Source: Bacteroidia bacterium
Lineage (GTDB): Bacteria; Bacteroidota; Bacteroidia; UKL13-3
Assembly: GCA_020049855.1 (NCBI GenBank)
Contig: JAGVLJ010000017.1
Span: 65,239-129,238 of the forward strand
DNA: 64,000 bases
Direction: 5' to 3'
Part shown: in pieces, positions 18,295-27,759 of the stretch
Numbering within the stretch: position 1 is the stretch's first letter
How the letters are laid out: each line of letters starts with the position of its first letter
Notes under the pieces: generated by a model
Told to the model about the DNA's origin: nothing
The model's database searches: none
The model's input: the letters and a program-made list of their open reading frames with translations, nothing else
Position numbers and translations under genes: made by a program

Positions 18295-21189
18295 ATGAGT
18301 TTGAACATAAACAATCCCGATCACTTTGAAAGAAGACATATCGGACCTGATGCAGCCCAAACGGCAGAAATGCTCAAAGCAATTGGTGTTAAATCCTTGG
18401 ATCAGTTAATTGATGAAACCATTCCTCAGCATATCAGGTTGAAAAAACCTATGGACATTGGCGAATCTTATACCGAGCAGGAGGTGCTAACCGAATTGAA
18501 GAAAGTTGCGTCCAAAAATCAAGTGTTCAAATCATATATTGGATTAGGGTATTATGATACATTAACACCCGGAGTAATTCTTCGTAATATTATGGAAAAT
18601 CCGGGATGGTACACCCAGTACACCCCTTATCAGGCCGAGATTGCTCAAGGGCGTTTAGAAGCATTACTTAACTACCAAACTATGGTTATTGATTTAACGG
18701 GAATGGAAATAGCTAATGCTTCTCTCCTTGATGAGGGGACTGCGGCAGCCGAGGCCATGCACATGTTTCATGCATTGCATACCGAAGCTAAACGTGTGAA
18801 ATTATTTGTTTCAGCAGAATGTTTCCCTCAAACTATTGATGTTTTAAAAACACGTTCAGAGCCATTAAATATTGAATTAGTTATAGGAGATCATCGAAAA
18901 GTTGAACTTAATGATGCGTTTTTCGGTGCCATAATTCAATATCCGGCCGGAAATGGTTCTATTTATGACTACACCGACTTTACTAAAAATGCACATGAAA
19001 ACGGAGTTTATGTTTGTGTAATTGCCGATATTTTAGCACTAACACTTTTAACACCTCCTGGTGAGTGGGGAGCCGATTGCGTGGTGGGTTCATCCCAACG
19101 TTTTGGTGTTCCAATGGGATATGGTGGCCCTCACGCGGCTTTCTTTGCAACTAAAGATGAATATAAACGGCAAATGCCCGGACGTATTATCGGGGTGTCG
19201 ATAGATGCAAATGGAAATCGGGCATTGCGTATGGCACTTCAAACCCGCGAGCAACATATTCGTAGAGAAAAAGCAACATCGAATATTTGTACTGCTCAGG
19301 TATTGCTTTCCATTATGGCCAGTATGTACGGAGTTTATCACGGACCGGACGGATTAATAAAAATTGCAGGTAAAACACACGGACTGGCTAAAACACTGGA
19401 AAAGGGGCTGAGCACTCTGGGGGTAAAACAAACCAATAAATATTATTTTGATACATTAACCCTCGAATTGAAGGACGAAGCCTCTGTTGAGAAAGTGAAA
19501 AAAGAGGCTCTTGCCAATAAAATAAATCTGAACTATATTGATGCCACACATATTGGAGTTTCTATTGATGAAACAACATTACTGAATGATGTAGCCGATT
19601 TGCTTTCGGTATTTGCTAAAGCCTTGGGGGGAAATGTTGATGATGTGAAAACATTAAGCAGCAATCTTTCCATTGAATGGGATGCCAAATTTAAACGCAC
19701 AAGCAAGTTTCTTACACATCCGGTATTTAACAGCTACCACAGCGAACATGAAATGCTTCGTTATATCAAATCGCTCGAGGCAAAAGATCTTTCCCTTTGC
19801 CAGTCTATGATTTCTTTGGGTTCATGCACCATGAAGTTGAATGCAACTACCGAAATGATTCCTGTAACCTGGCCCGAATTTGGAGCACTGCATCCATTTG
19901 CTCCAATTGAGCAGGCAAAGGGGTATCACCAAATATTTGACGAACTCATTCACCAGTTAAAAGAAGTCACAGGTTTTGCCGGAATTTCACTACAACCCAA
20001 TGCCGGTGCACAGGGCGAATATGCCGGATTAATGGTGATTCGTGAGTATTTTAAAAATAAAGGAGAGTCACATCGTAATATAGCACTTATTCCCGCATCT
20101 GCACATGGAACCAATCCGGCTTCTGCAGTAATGGCGGGTATGCAGGTTGTAGTTACCAAAACCGATGAACGCGGAAATATTGACGTTGCTGACTTGAAGG
20201 CAAGAGCCGAACAATTCAAAGATAATTTGGCCTGTTTAATGGTTACTTACCCATCAACCCATGGTGTGTTTGAAGAAACCATTAAGGATATATGCGATAT
20301 GATTCATCGCTTTGGCGGGCAGGTATATATGGATGGAGCCAATATGAATGCTCAGGTAGGCTTAACAAGTCCGGCTACCATAGGTGCCGATGTGTGTCAC
20401 CTGAATTTGCACAAAACATTTTGTATTCCTCATGGCGGTGGTGGCCCCGGAATGGGGCCTATCGGAGTTGCTGGGCATTTGGTGCCGTTTCTTCCGGGTC
20501 ATGCAGTAGTTAAAGTTAGTAGTGATAAGGCCATACATGCCGTTTCTGCCGCCCCTTTCGGAAGTGCGAGTATATTATTAATTTCATATACCTATATCAA
20601 AATGATGGGTACCAAAGGCCTTGAGAACGCTACTAAATATGCAATTCTCAATGCAAATTATATTGCATCCCGTTTAGAGGGGCATTACCCTATTTTGTAC
20701 AAAGGGAACAAAGGTCGTTGTGCACATGAAATGATTCTGGATACGCGTGGATTTAAATATTCGGCCGGAGTGGAAGTAGAAGATATTGCCAAAAGGTTAA
20801 TGGATTATGGATTCCATGCGCCTACGGTTTCTTTCCCTGTGGCAGGCACCGTAATGATTGAGCCAACCGAAAGTGAAGCTAAAGCGGAATTGGATCGTTT
20901 TTGCGAAGCCATGATTGCCATTAAAAAAGAAATCGAAGAAGTAGAGACTGGTGTAGCAGATAAAGTCGATAATGTACTGAAAAATGCACCGCATACCGCT
21001 TCTGTAGCCACTGCTGCCGATTGGACACATAAATATTCAAGAGAAAAAGCTGTTTTCCCTGCTGCATGGGTAAAAGCATATAAATTTTGGCCTACTGTGG
21101 GGAGAGTGAACAATACCTATGGCGATAGAAATCTTGTATGTTCATGCCTTCCGGTTGAAGCATACGAAACAGCCTCAACGGCCAGCTAA
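18295..21189 (+). CDS. gcvP: Glycine dehydrogenase (decarboxylating), P protein
   Basis: GcvP decarboxylates glycine with PLP and passes the aminomethyl group to lipoylated GcvH. At 964 aa it is the fused single-chain type common in Proteobacteria, Bacteroidota and eukaryotes. The start [20 protein letters not shown] is typical. [20 protein letters not shown] and [15 protein letters not shown] mark the N-terminal half. The PLP lysine lies in [20 protein letters not shown] (K707), preceded by [13 protein letters not shown]. The protein ends [14 protein letters not shown]. It is encoded apart from gcvH and followed by a terminator-like hairpin. Confidence 0.98.
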   Translation: MSLNINNPDHFERRHIGPDAAQTAEMLKAIGVKSLDQLIDETIPQHIRLKKPMDIGESYTEQEVLTELKKVASKNQVFKSYIGLGYYDTLTPGVILRNIMENPGWYTQYTPYQAEIAQGRLEALLNYQTMVIDLTGMEIANASLLDEGTAAAEAMHMFHALHTEAKRVKLFVSAECFPQTIDVLKTRSEPLNIELVIGDHRKVELNDAFFGAIIQYPAGNGSIYDYTDFTKNAHENGVYVCVIADILALTLLTPPGEWGADCVVGSSQRFGVPMGYGGPHAAFFATKDEYKRQMPGRIIGVSIDANGNRALRMALQTREQHIRREKATSNICTAQVLLSIMASMYGVYHGPDGLIKIAGKTHGLAKTLEKGLSTLGVKQTNKYYFDTLTLELKDEASVEKVKKEALANKINLNYIDATHIGVSIDETTLLNDVADLLSVFAKALGGNVDDVKTLSSNLSIEWDAKFKRTSKFLTHPVFNSYHSEHEMLRYIKSLEAKDLSLCQSMISLGSCTMKLNATTEMIPVTWPEFGALHPFAPIEQAKGYHQIFDELIHQLKEVTGFAGISLQPNAGAQGEYAGLMVIREYFKNKGESHRNIALIPASAHGTNPASAVMAGMQVVVTKTDERGNIDVADLKARAEQFKDNLACLMVTYPSTHGVFEETIKDICDMIHRFGGQVYMDGANMNAQVGLTSPATIGADVCHLNLHKTFCIPHGGGGPGMGPIGVAGHLVPFLPGHAVVKVSSDKAIHAVSAAPFGSASILLISYTYIKMMGTKGLENATKYAILNANYIASRLEGHYPILYKGNKGRCAHEMILDTRGFKYSAGVEVEDIAKRLMDYGFHAPTVSFPVAGTVMIEPTESEAKAELDRFCEAMIAIKKEIEEVETGVADKVDNVLKNAPHTASVATAADWTHKYSREKAVFPAAWVKAYKFWPTVGRVNNTYGDRNLVCSCLPVEAYETASTAS

Positions 21190-21210
21190 AAACTGTAATA
21201 ATACTTAGAC

Positions 21211-21270
21211 AAATAAGCCTGATTGGGGATAATATTAAAAGATTACTCCGGGTAGGCTTATTTATTTTTG
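21211..21270 (+). terminator. Terminator-like inverted repeat after gcvP
   Basis: The arms AAATAAGCCT (21211-21220) and AGGCTTATTT (21254-21263) are perfect 10-bp complements around a 33-base loop, followed by ATTTTTG. The large loop makes it weaker than a classical terminator. Its position, between the gcvP stop and the next gene start, fits transcription termination. Confidence 0.55.
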
Positions 21271-21289
21271 TTCAACTAATTGTTTTATA

Positions 21290-22552
21290 TTGACTTTACT
21301 TCATATTGCAGCTAATTACCTTGCCTGGTTTGTCACGCTTTTTAGTGTGGAGTTTACTCCGCAACCGCTCATTCAAAAAAGACCTTACCTCGTGGCCGAA
21401 TTGGATTTTACAGGCAAACCAGTAAAGCTTACCCAAAATGTTATAAAACTGAATTTCGGTGACGAACTGGATATGTGGCTGGCCCAATGTGATACAGGGA
21501 TGAGTGGTGATGGGAAAATTAATATCATGCATTTGGGAGATTCCCATATACAGGCAGATTATTTGTCCGGCCGTATGCGCGAACTCTTACAGTTCTCCTT
21601 TGGAAATGGCGGAAGAGGATTGGTATTTCCTTATCGAGCGGCTGGAAGAACCAATACTCCCGACAACTATAAACTGCTGGTTGGTGGAGATTGGAAAGGA
21701 TGCAAAAACGTAAGCTACTTTAAAATTTGTGATATAGGAGTCAACGGAATCATGGTGTATACTTTTGATACATCTGCTTATTTTTACATTAATCCCAACA
21801 CAAACCCATGGCTCAATTACAGTTTTAATCACGTAAAACTTTTCACCAAGAACACATCCGGACAATTTGATTATTTTATTAAAAAAGATTCGGTAACACT
21901 TATTCCGGTTGAGGCCACTAAACGCGATAGTTTTTTTACAGAATTAAGATTTAAAGAGGATCAATCGGTATTTGGACTATCATTGGCACGCAAAGATACC
22001 TTGCAGAGGGAATTTAATTTCTTTGGAGCAAGTTTGGAGAATGATACACCGGGAGTGCTTTATCATATGGCCGGTATAAACGGTGCTGAATATTTTTCTT
22101 TTCTAAGGTGTAATTTACTTGGATTACAATTGCGACATTTGAATCCGCACTTAGTAATTATCTCGTTAGGAACAAACGAGGGTTTTAACCCATACTATAC
22201 TGACGAGGACTTTAAAATTAATGCATCATTACTTATTGACCGAATTCGGGAGGCCAAGCCCAAGGTATCTATTCTGCTTACTATGCCGGGTGAAAGTTTG
22301 CAAAAAAGGAAATATCCAATTAAACGACTCAATTCAGTTCGAAAAGTATTATATGAAGTAGCGGCAGAAAAACACTGTGCCGTGTGGGATCTATATGAGG
22401 TGATGGGTGGTTTAGGCTCAATGAAAAGATGGCATTCAAAAGGTCTTACTGCAAAAGATCTGGTTCATTACAACGCGGCAGGCTACCGCTTGCAGGGCGA
22501 ATTGCTTTACAGCGCTCTTTTAACATATTACACACAGAAAAGAAGTAACTAA
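21290..22552 (+). CDS. Exported SGNH/GDSL-family hydrolase paired with an MBOAT gene
   Basis: A 420-aa protein with an N-terminal hydrophobic segment (HIAANYLAWFVTLFSVEF) and an SGNH esterase fold. Block I is MHLGDSHIQADYLSGRMREL with the nucleophile Ser85. Block III is IISLGTNEGFNPYY with the Asn. Block V is DLVHYNAAGY with Asp390 and His393. Such enzymes transfer or remove acyl groups on extracellular glycans or peptidoglycan. The MBOAT acyltransferase gene begins 5 bases after the stop, which suggests a two-part O-acylation system: the membrane protein moves the acyl group outward and the SGNH protein places it. The start is TTG at 21290. The acceptor polymer is unknown. Confidence 0.82.
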   Translation: MTLLHIAANYLAWFVTLFSVEFTPQPLIQKRPYLVAELDFTGKPVKLTQNVIKLNFGDELDMWLAQCDTGMSGDGKINIMHLGDSHIQADYLSGRMRELLQFSFGNGGRGLVFPYRAAGRTNTPDNYKLLVGGDWKGCKNVSYFKICDIGVNGIMVYTFDTSAYFYINPNTNPWLNYSFNHVKLFTKNTSGQFDYFIKKDSVTLIPVEATKRDSFFTELRFKEDQSVFGLSLARKDTLQREFNFFGASLENDTPGVLYHMAGINGAEYFSFLRCNLLGLQLRHLNPHLVIISLGTNEGFNPYYTDEDFKINASLLIDRIREAKPKVSILLTMPGESLQKRKYPIKRLNSVRKVLYEVAAEKHCAVWDLYEVMGGLGSMKRWHSKGLTAKDLVHYNAAGYRLQGELLYSALLTYYTQKRSN

Positions 22553-22557
22553 AAGGC

Positions 22558-24075
22558 ATGTTTAGCTGGCACGATCTTTTAGCTTACAAAGAAAATGCAC
22601 CGCTCATTTTTTCTCAGTACCTTTTTCTTTTTATCTTCACTATTTTCTTTTTTATATACACGCTCATCTATAAAAATATTACGGTTCGTAATGTATACCT
22701 GCTGTTTTTTAGTCTTTTCTTTTATTACAAATCCGGGGGAGGCTATTTCTTGATTCTTATTTTCTCTACCATAGTTGATTTTAATCTGGCCAATTGGGTT
22801 TTTCTGGCTAAAACCCATCCTCGCAAAAAGTTTTTTTTTATTCTTAGTATAGGAATGAATTTAACCTTACTCGGATTTTTTAAGTATTCGTACTTTTTTG
22901 TGGACCTCATAAATCAGGCTTTTCATACCAAGCTTAAGGCCTATAATTTTCTTAGCGGATTGTCAAATATTATGGCAGGCACCAGTTATGATGTGAGTGA
23001 AATAATACTTCCAGTGGGTATTTCATTCTACACGTTTCAGGCTATGAGTTACACTTTTGATATTTATCTAGGCAATCTTAATCCTGTAAAAAATATATGG
23101 GACTTTGGTTTTTTTATTTCATTTTTCCCGCATCTGGTTGCAGGCCCAATTGTGAAGGCGGCCGATTTTATTCCGCAGGTTTACAAATCCTACCACGTAA
23201 CACGATCTGAAATGGGAGCCGCCATTTATATGATTGTAAAGGGACTGGTTAAAAAAGTACTGATTAGTGATTATATCAGCATTAATTTTGTAGACCGGGT
23301 GTTTGATGCACCACAATTGTACTCGGGGTTTGAGAACCTGATGGCTGTTTATGGGTATGCACTTCAGATTTATTGTGATTTTTCAGGTTACAGTGAAATG
23401 GCTATTGGTTTAGCACTCTTAATGGGATTTCGTTTAGGGCTGAATTTCAATTCTCCATATACGTCTTTAAATATTACAGAATTCTGGCACAGGTGGCATA
23501 TTTCTTTGTCAAGTTGGTTGCGCGACTACCTCTATATTTCGCTTGGGGGAAACAGGCAGGGTAGGGTACGAACCTATATAAACTTATTTTTAACCATGCT
23601 GCTTGGAGGATTGTGGCACGGGGCATCTGTTAAGTTTATATTATGGGGCGGTTTGCATGGACTGGCTTTGGTGATTCACAAATTATGGAAAAAAATGTCG
23701 GGTTCATTTGTCAAGATTCCTAAGTCAATTGCTGTTTTTCTTTCCTGGGTTATTACTTTTCACTTTGTAGCCTTTTGTTGGATTTATTTCCGAGCACCTG
23801 ATATGGCAACTGTTTATTCTATGGCAGGGCAAATTATCAATCATTTCACATTTGGAGATTTTTGGATAAAGGTAATGGCCTATAAAGCCGTGATGAGTTT
23901 ACTTGTACTTGGTTTTGGCATTCATTTTCTGCCAGCCGTTTGGAAAAAGCAGTGGGAATTATACTTTATTCAACTTCCTGATGTTTTAAAAGCACTGGTG
24001 GTGGCCGGGGTAATTTTTATGTTGTATCAGATAGCTTCGTCTGCTGTGCAACCATTTATTTATTTTCAGTTTTAA
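22558..24075 (+). CDS. MBOAT family membrane O-acyltransferase (AlgI-like)
   Basis: 505 aa with about ten to twelve membrane helices. Family signatures are FFPHLVAGPIVKAADFIPQV, AVYGYALQIYCDFSGYSEMA, LNITEFWHRWHISLSSWLRD and the catalytic-histidine block LLGGLWHGASVKFILWGGLH (His354). AlgI-type MBOATs move acetyl or other acyl groups across the cytoplasmic membrane to modify exported polymers such as alginate or peptidoglycan. The neighbouring SGNH protein is the likely periplasmic partner. No alginate polymerase genes lie nearby, so the substrate is open. Confidence 0.92.
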   Translation: MFSWHDLLAYKENAPLIFSQYLFLFIFTIFFFIYTLIYKNITVRNVYLLFFSLFFYYKSGGGYFLILIFSTIVDFNLANWVFLAKTHPRKKFFFILSIGMNLTLLGFFKYSYFFVDLINQAFHTKLKAYNFLSGLSNIMAGTSYDVSEIILPVGISFYTFQAMSYTFDIYLGNLNPVKNIWDFGFFISFFPHLVAGPIVKAADFIPQVYKSYHVTRSEMGAAIYMIVKGLVKKVLISDYISINFVDRVFDAPQLYSGFENLMAVYGYALQIYCDFSGYSEMAIGLALLMGFRLGLNFNSPYTSLNITEFWHRWHISLSSWLRDYLYISLGGNRQGRVRTYINLFLTMLLGGLWHGASVKFILWGGLHGLALVIHKLWKKMSGSFVKIPKSIAVFLSWVITFHFVAFCWIYFRAPDMATVYSMAGQIINHFTFGDFWIKVMAYKAVMSLLVLGFGIHFLPAVWKKQWELYFIQLPDVLKALVVAGVIFMLYQIASSAVQPFIYFQF

Positions 24076-24106
24076 TGCAATTCTGCCTTAAGTTTGTTGT
24101 GGAGAT

Positions 24107-24622
24107 ATGAAATTGACCGAAGAAGTTATTTTAGTAAACGAGCAGGATGAACCAATAGGGGTGATGGAGAAATTGGAGGCGCACCAAAAAGGTTTGCTGC
24201 ATAGGGCATTTTCAGTCTTTATTTTCAATGCAAACGGAGAATTGTTGCTTCAGCAGCGTGCTTTGACAAAGTACCATTCACCGGGTTTGTGGACTAATAC
24301 CTGTTGCAGTCACCCCCGTCAGGGAGAAGAAAATTTGGATGCGGCTCACCGAAGGTTGAGGGAAGAAATGGGATTTGATTGTGACCTGTTCTATGAAGGA
24401 TTTTTTATATATAAAGTGCAGTTTGAAAATGGCTTGTTTGAGCACGAACTTGATCATTTATTTATTGGAATTTTTAACGGGATGCCCAAGTTAAATAGCA
24501 ATGAGGTTGCAGCCTGCCGATGGGTTGGAATGGATGATCTAAAAGAGGAAGTTAAACAGCATCCTGATCGTTTTACTTATTGGGTGCGTTTAATCCTTCA
24601 GCAAAATAATTTTCACCTTTAA
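24107..24622 (+). CDS. idi: Isopentenyl-diphosphate delta-isomerase, type I
   Basis: Idi interconverts isopentenyl and dimethylallyl diphosphate, balancing precursors for the polyprenyl tail used by MenA. The 171-aa Nudix-fold protein shows LLHRAFSVFIFNANGELLLQ and RALTKYHSPGLWTNTCCSHP with the catalytic cysteine at residue 66 or 67. The modified Nudix region is AHRRLREEMGFDCDL, and ELDHLFIGIFNG follows. It is complete and typical in length. A TAAGTTTG box (24089-24096) matching TAnnTTTG lies just upstream and may give it its own promoter. Confidence 0.95.
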   Translation: MKLTEEVILVNEQDEPIGVMEKLEAHQKGLLHRAFSVFIFNANGELLLQQRALTKYHSPGLWTNTCCSHPRQGEENLDAAHRRLREEMGFDCDLFYEGFFIYKVQFENGLFEHELDHLFIGIFNGMPKLNSNEVAACRWVGMDDLKEEVKQHPDRFTYWVRLILQQNNFHL

Positions 24623-24646
24623 GAGTAATTCGAAATTTTCTGTCAA

Positions 24647-26947
24647 TTATTGCTCTAAACTTAGCGTAATATTCTCAAAAAATGCATTTCGGTCCTCACC
24701 CGATGATGGGATAGAGAGGTCGTTATCCATTTGAATTTTTATCATGCTTTTTTGAGTATTTTTTACTTCAAAATTAAATTCAAAATTTTGATAAAACGAA
24801 GCACTTGGCATTTCGCCAATTTTTTTGTTGTTAATATATAAATTAATATGCGGAAATATGTTCCCGGCAGGTGTTCCTTTGAGTTTCAGGGTAAGTTTGT
24901 ATTTCCCTTTTTTAAGTAACATTGGTTTTGATTGTATTGGGTCTGCCCAAATTGCAATTACCTTTTCATTGTTAAGGTTAAAGAAATATTTTTCTTCAAA
25001 AATGGAGTTCAATATTTGTGAAGAATGAGTTGAGCTTTCCCCGATGTCAAAAGCATTGGTTTTGTAATACTCAATTTGTACTAAAGGCTCAAAATACCTG
25101 AGGTCGCCATTCACTACTAATTCAGTGATGTTTTTCAAGCTCTCTGGTTCTGAAAATAATTGAGCAAAATCGTAATTATCAGTAATGAATTTCCCGGTAA
25201 AAGCACCTGCTTTTAGCAATTCGCTCGAATTTCGGTGACTTCTCCATGCTCCATTCTCAGCTTTATAGGATAATTGTACCAATGGGAGTTTATCCAATAA
25301 ATTTCGTAGTTTACCCAATGATGTGTGATTTACAAATACTTTTACAAAGGAGCAATTGAAGGGAAGCTTTATGTTATGATTCAAATTAATTTTTTCAACT
25401 TTTATTCTGGTATAAATAACTGTTGAAAGTTGTTTTTTTTTCTTCAACAGCAATCTCCACCGTTCATTTGAGTAAAATGTATCTGCTATTTGGTAGTTTT
25501 TTATAATAAATAAACTTAATGCACATTCGTCATTAAATGGATTTCTGTTGTCAATTGCATCATAGTCGTAAATTATAAATTCCGGAGGGTGCTGTCGGTA
25601 AAATTCCAGATTTAGTTTTTGCAGATTAGGAGTATATGCACTGAATGATTGAAGAACGGGTCGGGGCTGATAGTTAAGTTTGTTTTGAAGAAGGTATTGG
25701 ATATCCCATGGAAAAATATCAACGGTATGGTGGTTAATCGCTGTCAATATTCTTTCCGGAATATATCGTTTGTTTGCCTGTCCAAAATAGTCAATTGAAT
25801 TTCTATTTCGAAAACTGTTAACATAATTTTTAGGGGTTTGAAATATTGATAATAGTACCTCCGAAACAGTGATGCGGCTCGATTTCAGAAGCAAACAACT
25901 TAATGCGATTAAAAGAGATATTTTTAGATGTCGGATTTGTAGACCGGGAGAAGTGAACGACCTGTTTTGAATGAGTAGTATTAGTGGGGCGTAGGCAAAA
26001 AACTCCATCATATGTTGTTCATCGCTCCTTATTACTGCTTGTTTGCGTAGTACAAAAATATAAATGGCCGAAATTGAAATATGAAGCAGATTGGAGTATT
26101 TTTTTTGTTTCACCAGAAAAATGAAGTAGTAAATCAAAAGCAATATCATTCCTCCAAAAATTACCGTCATTCCATCAGTCCATCCGGATACATCAGAGCT
26201 AAGTCCCATTATTTCCTGATAACCTTTTATGTGTTCACCTGCACCGGAAAGATAGCCCGGAAGATTAACGTGAAATGGGAATGAAAGAGCCAATATGAAT
26301 ACAAATGGAAGGAAAAGAACACTTAATGTTTGTTTAAAGGTAATCTCCCGTAAAAAGTTTAGAAATAAGAGTAGGCTTACAAACAGTACTATTCCAATTA
26401 ATCCGGTGTTGAGTTTTAAATAGAATGAAGCAGTGGTTAAAATAGCAATATAGATGTAAAGGTTGAATCTGAATTTTTCAGCCGCTTTATTTAACCAGAA
26501 ACAATTAAAAAAAAGTATTATCCATGCAACCCCAACCTGTGTATGAATTCTTATTAAAAGGATATTGAAAATAATGAATAGTAGGGCTAAGAACTTATCT
26601 TTTGATTTGCTTAAAAAGTCATTAAAAACAATAAAGAAGTTGGCCACTAAAAAAGCATCGAATATGATAAATGATAAGGCAGGAATGTGGTAACCTATTC
26701 GGGTGGCAAGAAAACCCAGCGGGCCATAGGTATAAACTATATCTTTTCCCCAAACCCAATTTTTAAAAATTGCAAAGTTTAAAGTAAATGCCCAAGAAGA
26801 ATCAATGCCATACCATGTTGGCCCCTTATCGGCTAGCAGCGGGGTTAGATTAAATGAAGTGGGGAGAGTTGCTATAGCAAAGAAAAATGATATCAGTAGC
26901 CATATACGTTTATGGGTAAACTTCTCTGATAGGTTTTTTCTTCTCAC
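24647..26947 (-). CDS. Large polytopic membrane protein of unknown function, GT-C-like
   Basis: 766 aa. Residues 1-370 contain about ten hydrophobic helices. A conserved-looking early loop, GIDSSWAFTLNFAIFKNWVW followed by YTYGPLGFLATRIGY, resembles loops of GT-C-type glycosyltransferase-like membrane proteins. The C-terminal half is soluble and rich in beta strands (KGKYKLTLKLKGTPAG, then INLYINNKKIGEMPSASFYQ), probably a carbohydrate-binding-like sandwich facing the periplasm. I do not recognise a specific family. The start is GTG at 26947. It lies 22 bases after the Fe-S protein gene and may belong to the same transcript. Confidence 0.65.
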   Translation of the reverse strand: MRRKNLSEKFTHKRIWLLISFFFAIATLPTSFNLTPLLADKGPTWYGIDSSWAFTLNFAIFKNWVWGKDIVYTYGPLGFLATRIGYHIPALSFIIFDAFLVANFFIVFNDFLSKSKDKFLALLFIIFNILLIRIHTQVGVAWIILFFNCFWLNKAAEKFRFNLYIYIAILTTASFYLKLNTGLIGIVLFVSLLLFLNFLREITFKQTLSVLFLPFVFILALSFPFHVNLPGYLSGAGEHIKGYQEIMGLSSDVSGWTDGMTVIFGGMILLLIYYFIFLVKQKKYSNLLHISISAIYIFVLRKQAVIRSDEQHMMEFFAYAPLILLIQNRSFTSPGLQIRHLKISLLIALSCLLLKSSRITVSEVLLSIFQTPKNYVNSFRNRNSIDYFGQANKRYIPERILTAINHHTVDIFPWDIQYLLQNKLNYQPRPVLQSFSAYTPNLQKLNLEFYRQHPPEFIIYDYDAIDNRNPFNDECALSLFIIKNYQIADTFYSNERWRLLLKKKKQLSTVIYTRIKVEKINLNHNIKLPFNCSFVKVFVNHTSLGKLRNLLDKLPLVQLSYKAENGAWRSHRNSSELLKAGAFTGKFITDNYDFAQLFSEPESLKNITELVVNGDLRYFEPLVQIEYYKTNAFDIGESSTHSSQILNSIFEEKYFFNLNNEKVIAIWADPIQSKPMLLKKGKYKLTLKLKGTPAGNIFPHINLYINNKKIGEMPSASFYQNFEFNFEVKNTQKSMIKIQMDNDLSIPSSGEDRNAFFENITLSLEQ

Positions 26948-26969
26948 CTAAAATATCTTTGAGGGTCAT

Positions 26970-27758
26970 TTACAAGTCAGCAGCCTGAGCTACCAGTTCG
27001 GCAATATCCAGTACCTGTATTTCCTGCTCTTTATTATGATGTTTAATGCCGTCTCGCAACATAGTCATGCAAAACGGGCAGGCTGCTGCCACTACTGTTG
27101 GGTTAACTGCCAGAATATCGTTGGTCCGTTCAATATTTACCTCAGTATTTCCATTTTCGGCTTCTTTAAACATTTGGGCACCACCCGCACCGCAACATAA
27201 ACCATTTGCTTTATTTCGTTTCATCTCTACTAGTGCGGCATCTAATTTTTGTATCACGTCACGGGGTGCTTCATAAATATTATTTGAACGACCTAGGTAG
27301 CAACTATCGTGATAGGTGATGCGTTGCCCTTTAAATATACCCCCTTCTATCTTTATTCTGCCTTCATTTAATAATTGATTGATAAGCGTGGTGTGATGGA
27401 GTACCTCGTAGTTTCCACCCAAAGTAGGATATTCGTTTTTAAGGGTATTAAAACAGTGTGGGCAGGCGGTAACAATTTTTTTTACCTCATAGGCACTCAT
27501 CACTGCTATATTTTGCATAGCCAGCATCTGAAACAGAAATTCATTGCCAGCTCTTTTTGCAGGATCTCCTGTACAACTTTCTTCAGTTCCCAAAATGGCA
27601 AATTTGATCTGGGCGTGATGTAATATTTTAGCAACTGCTTTGGTTATTTTTTGTGCCCGTTCATCAAAACTTCCGGCACACCCTACCCAAAACAAAACTT
27701 CGGGTTGTTCACCGCAGCTCAAGTAGTCGGCCATTGTTTTTACACTAAATTCACTCAT
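26970..27758 (-). CDS. CCG-domain Fe-S oxidoreductase subunit (HdrB/GlpC/LutA-like)
   Basis: 262 aa with cysteine-rich CCG-type motifs spread along the chain: FWVGCAGSF near residue 24, TACPHCFNTL near residue 113, HDSCYLGRSN, GLCCGAGGAQMF near residue 205 and AAACPFCMTML. Such domains bind the iron-sulfur or disulfide-reducing site in heterodisulfide reductase B, glycerol-3-phosphate dehydrogenase C and lactate-utilisation proteins. The natural partner is the ferredoxin-type membrane subunit at 31476-32771, but a T9SS cargo gene stands between them. The electron donor and acceptor are not evident. Confidence 0.85.
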   Translation of the reverse strand: MSEFSVKTMADYLSCGEQPEVLFWVGCAGSFDERAQKITKAVAKILHHAQIKFAILGTEESCTGDPAKRAGNEFLFQMLAMQNIAVMSAYEVKKIVTACPHCFNTLKNEYPTLGGNYEVLHHTTLINQLLNEGRIKIEGGIFKGQRITYHDSCYLGRSNNIYEAPRDVIQKLDAALVEMKRNKANGLCCGAGGAQMFKEAENGNTEVNIERTNDILAVNPTVVAAACPFCMTMLRDGIKHHNKEQEIQVLDIAELVAQAADL

Positions 27759-27759
27759 G

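Noticed and set aside
18147-18329. Short plus-strand frame before gcvP
   Set aside because: Overlaps the well-supported gcvP start, and no protein features are visible.
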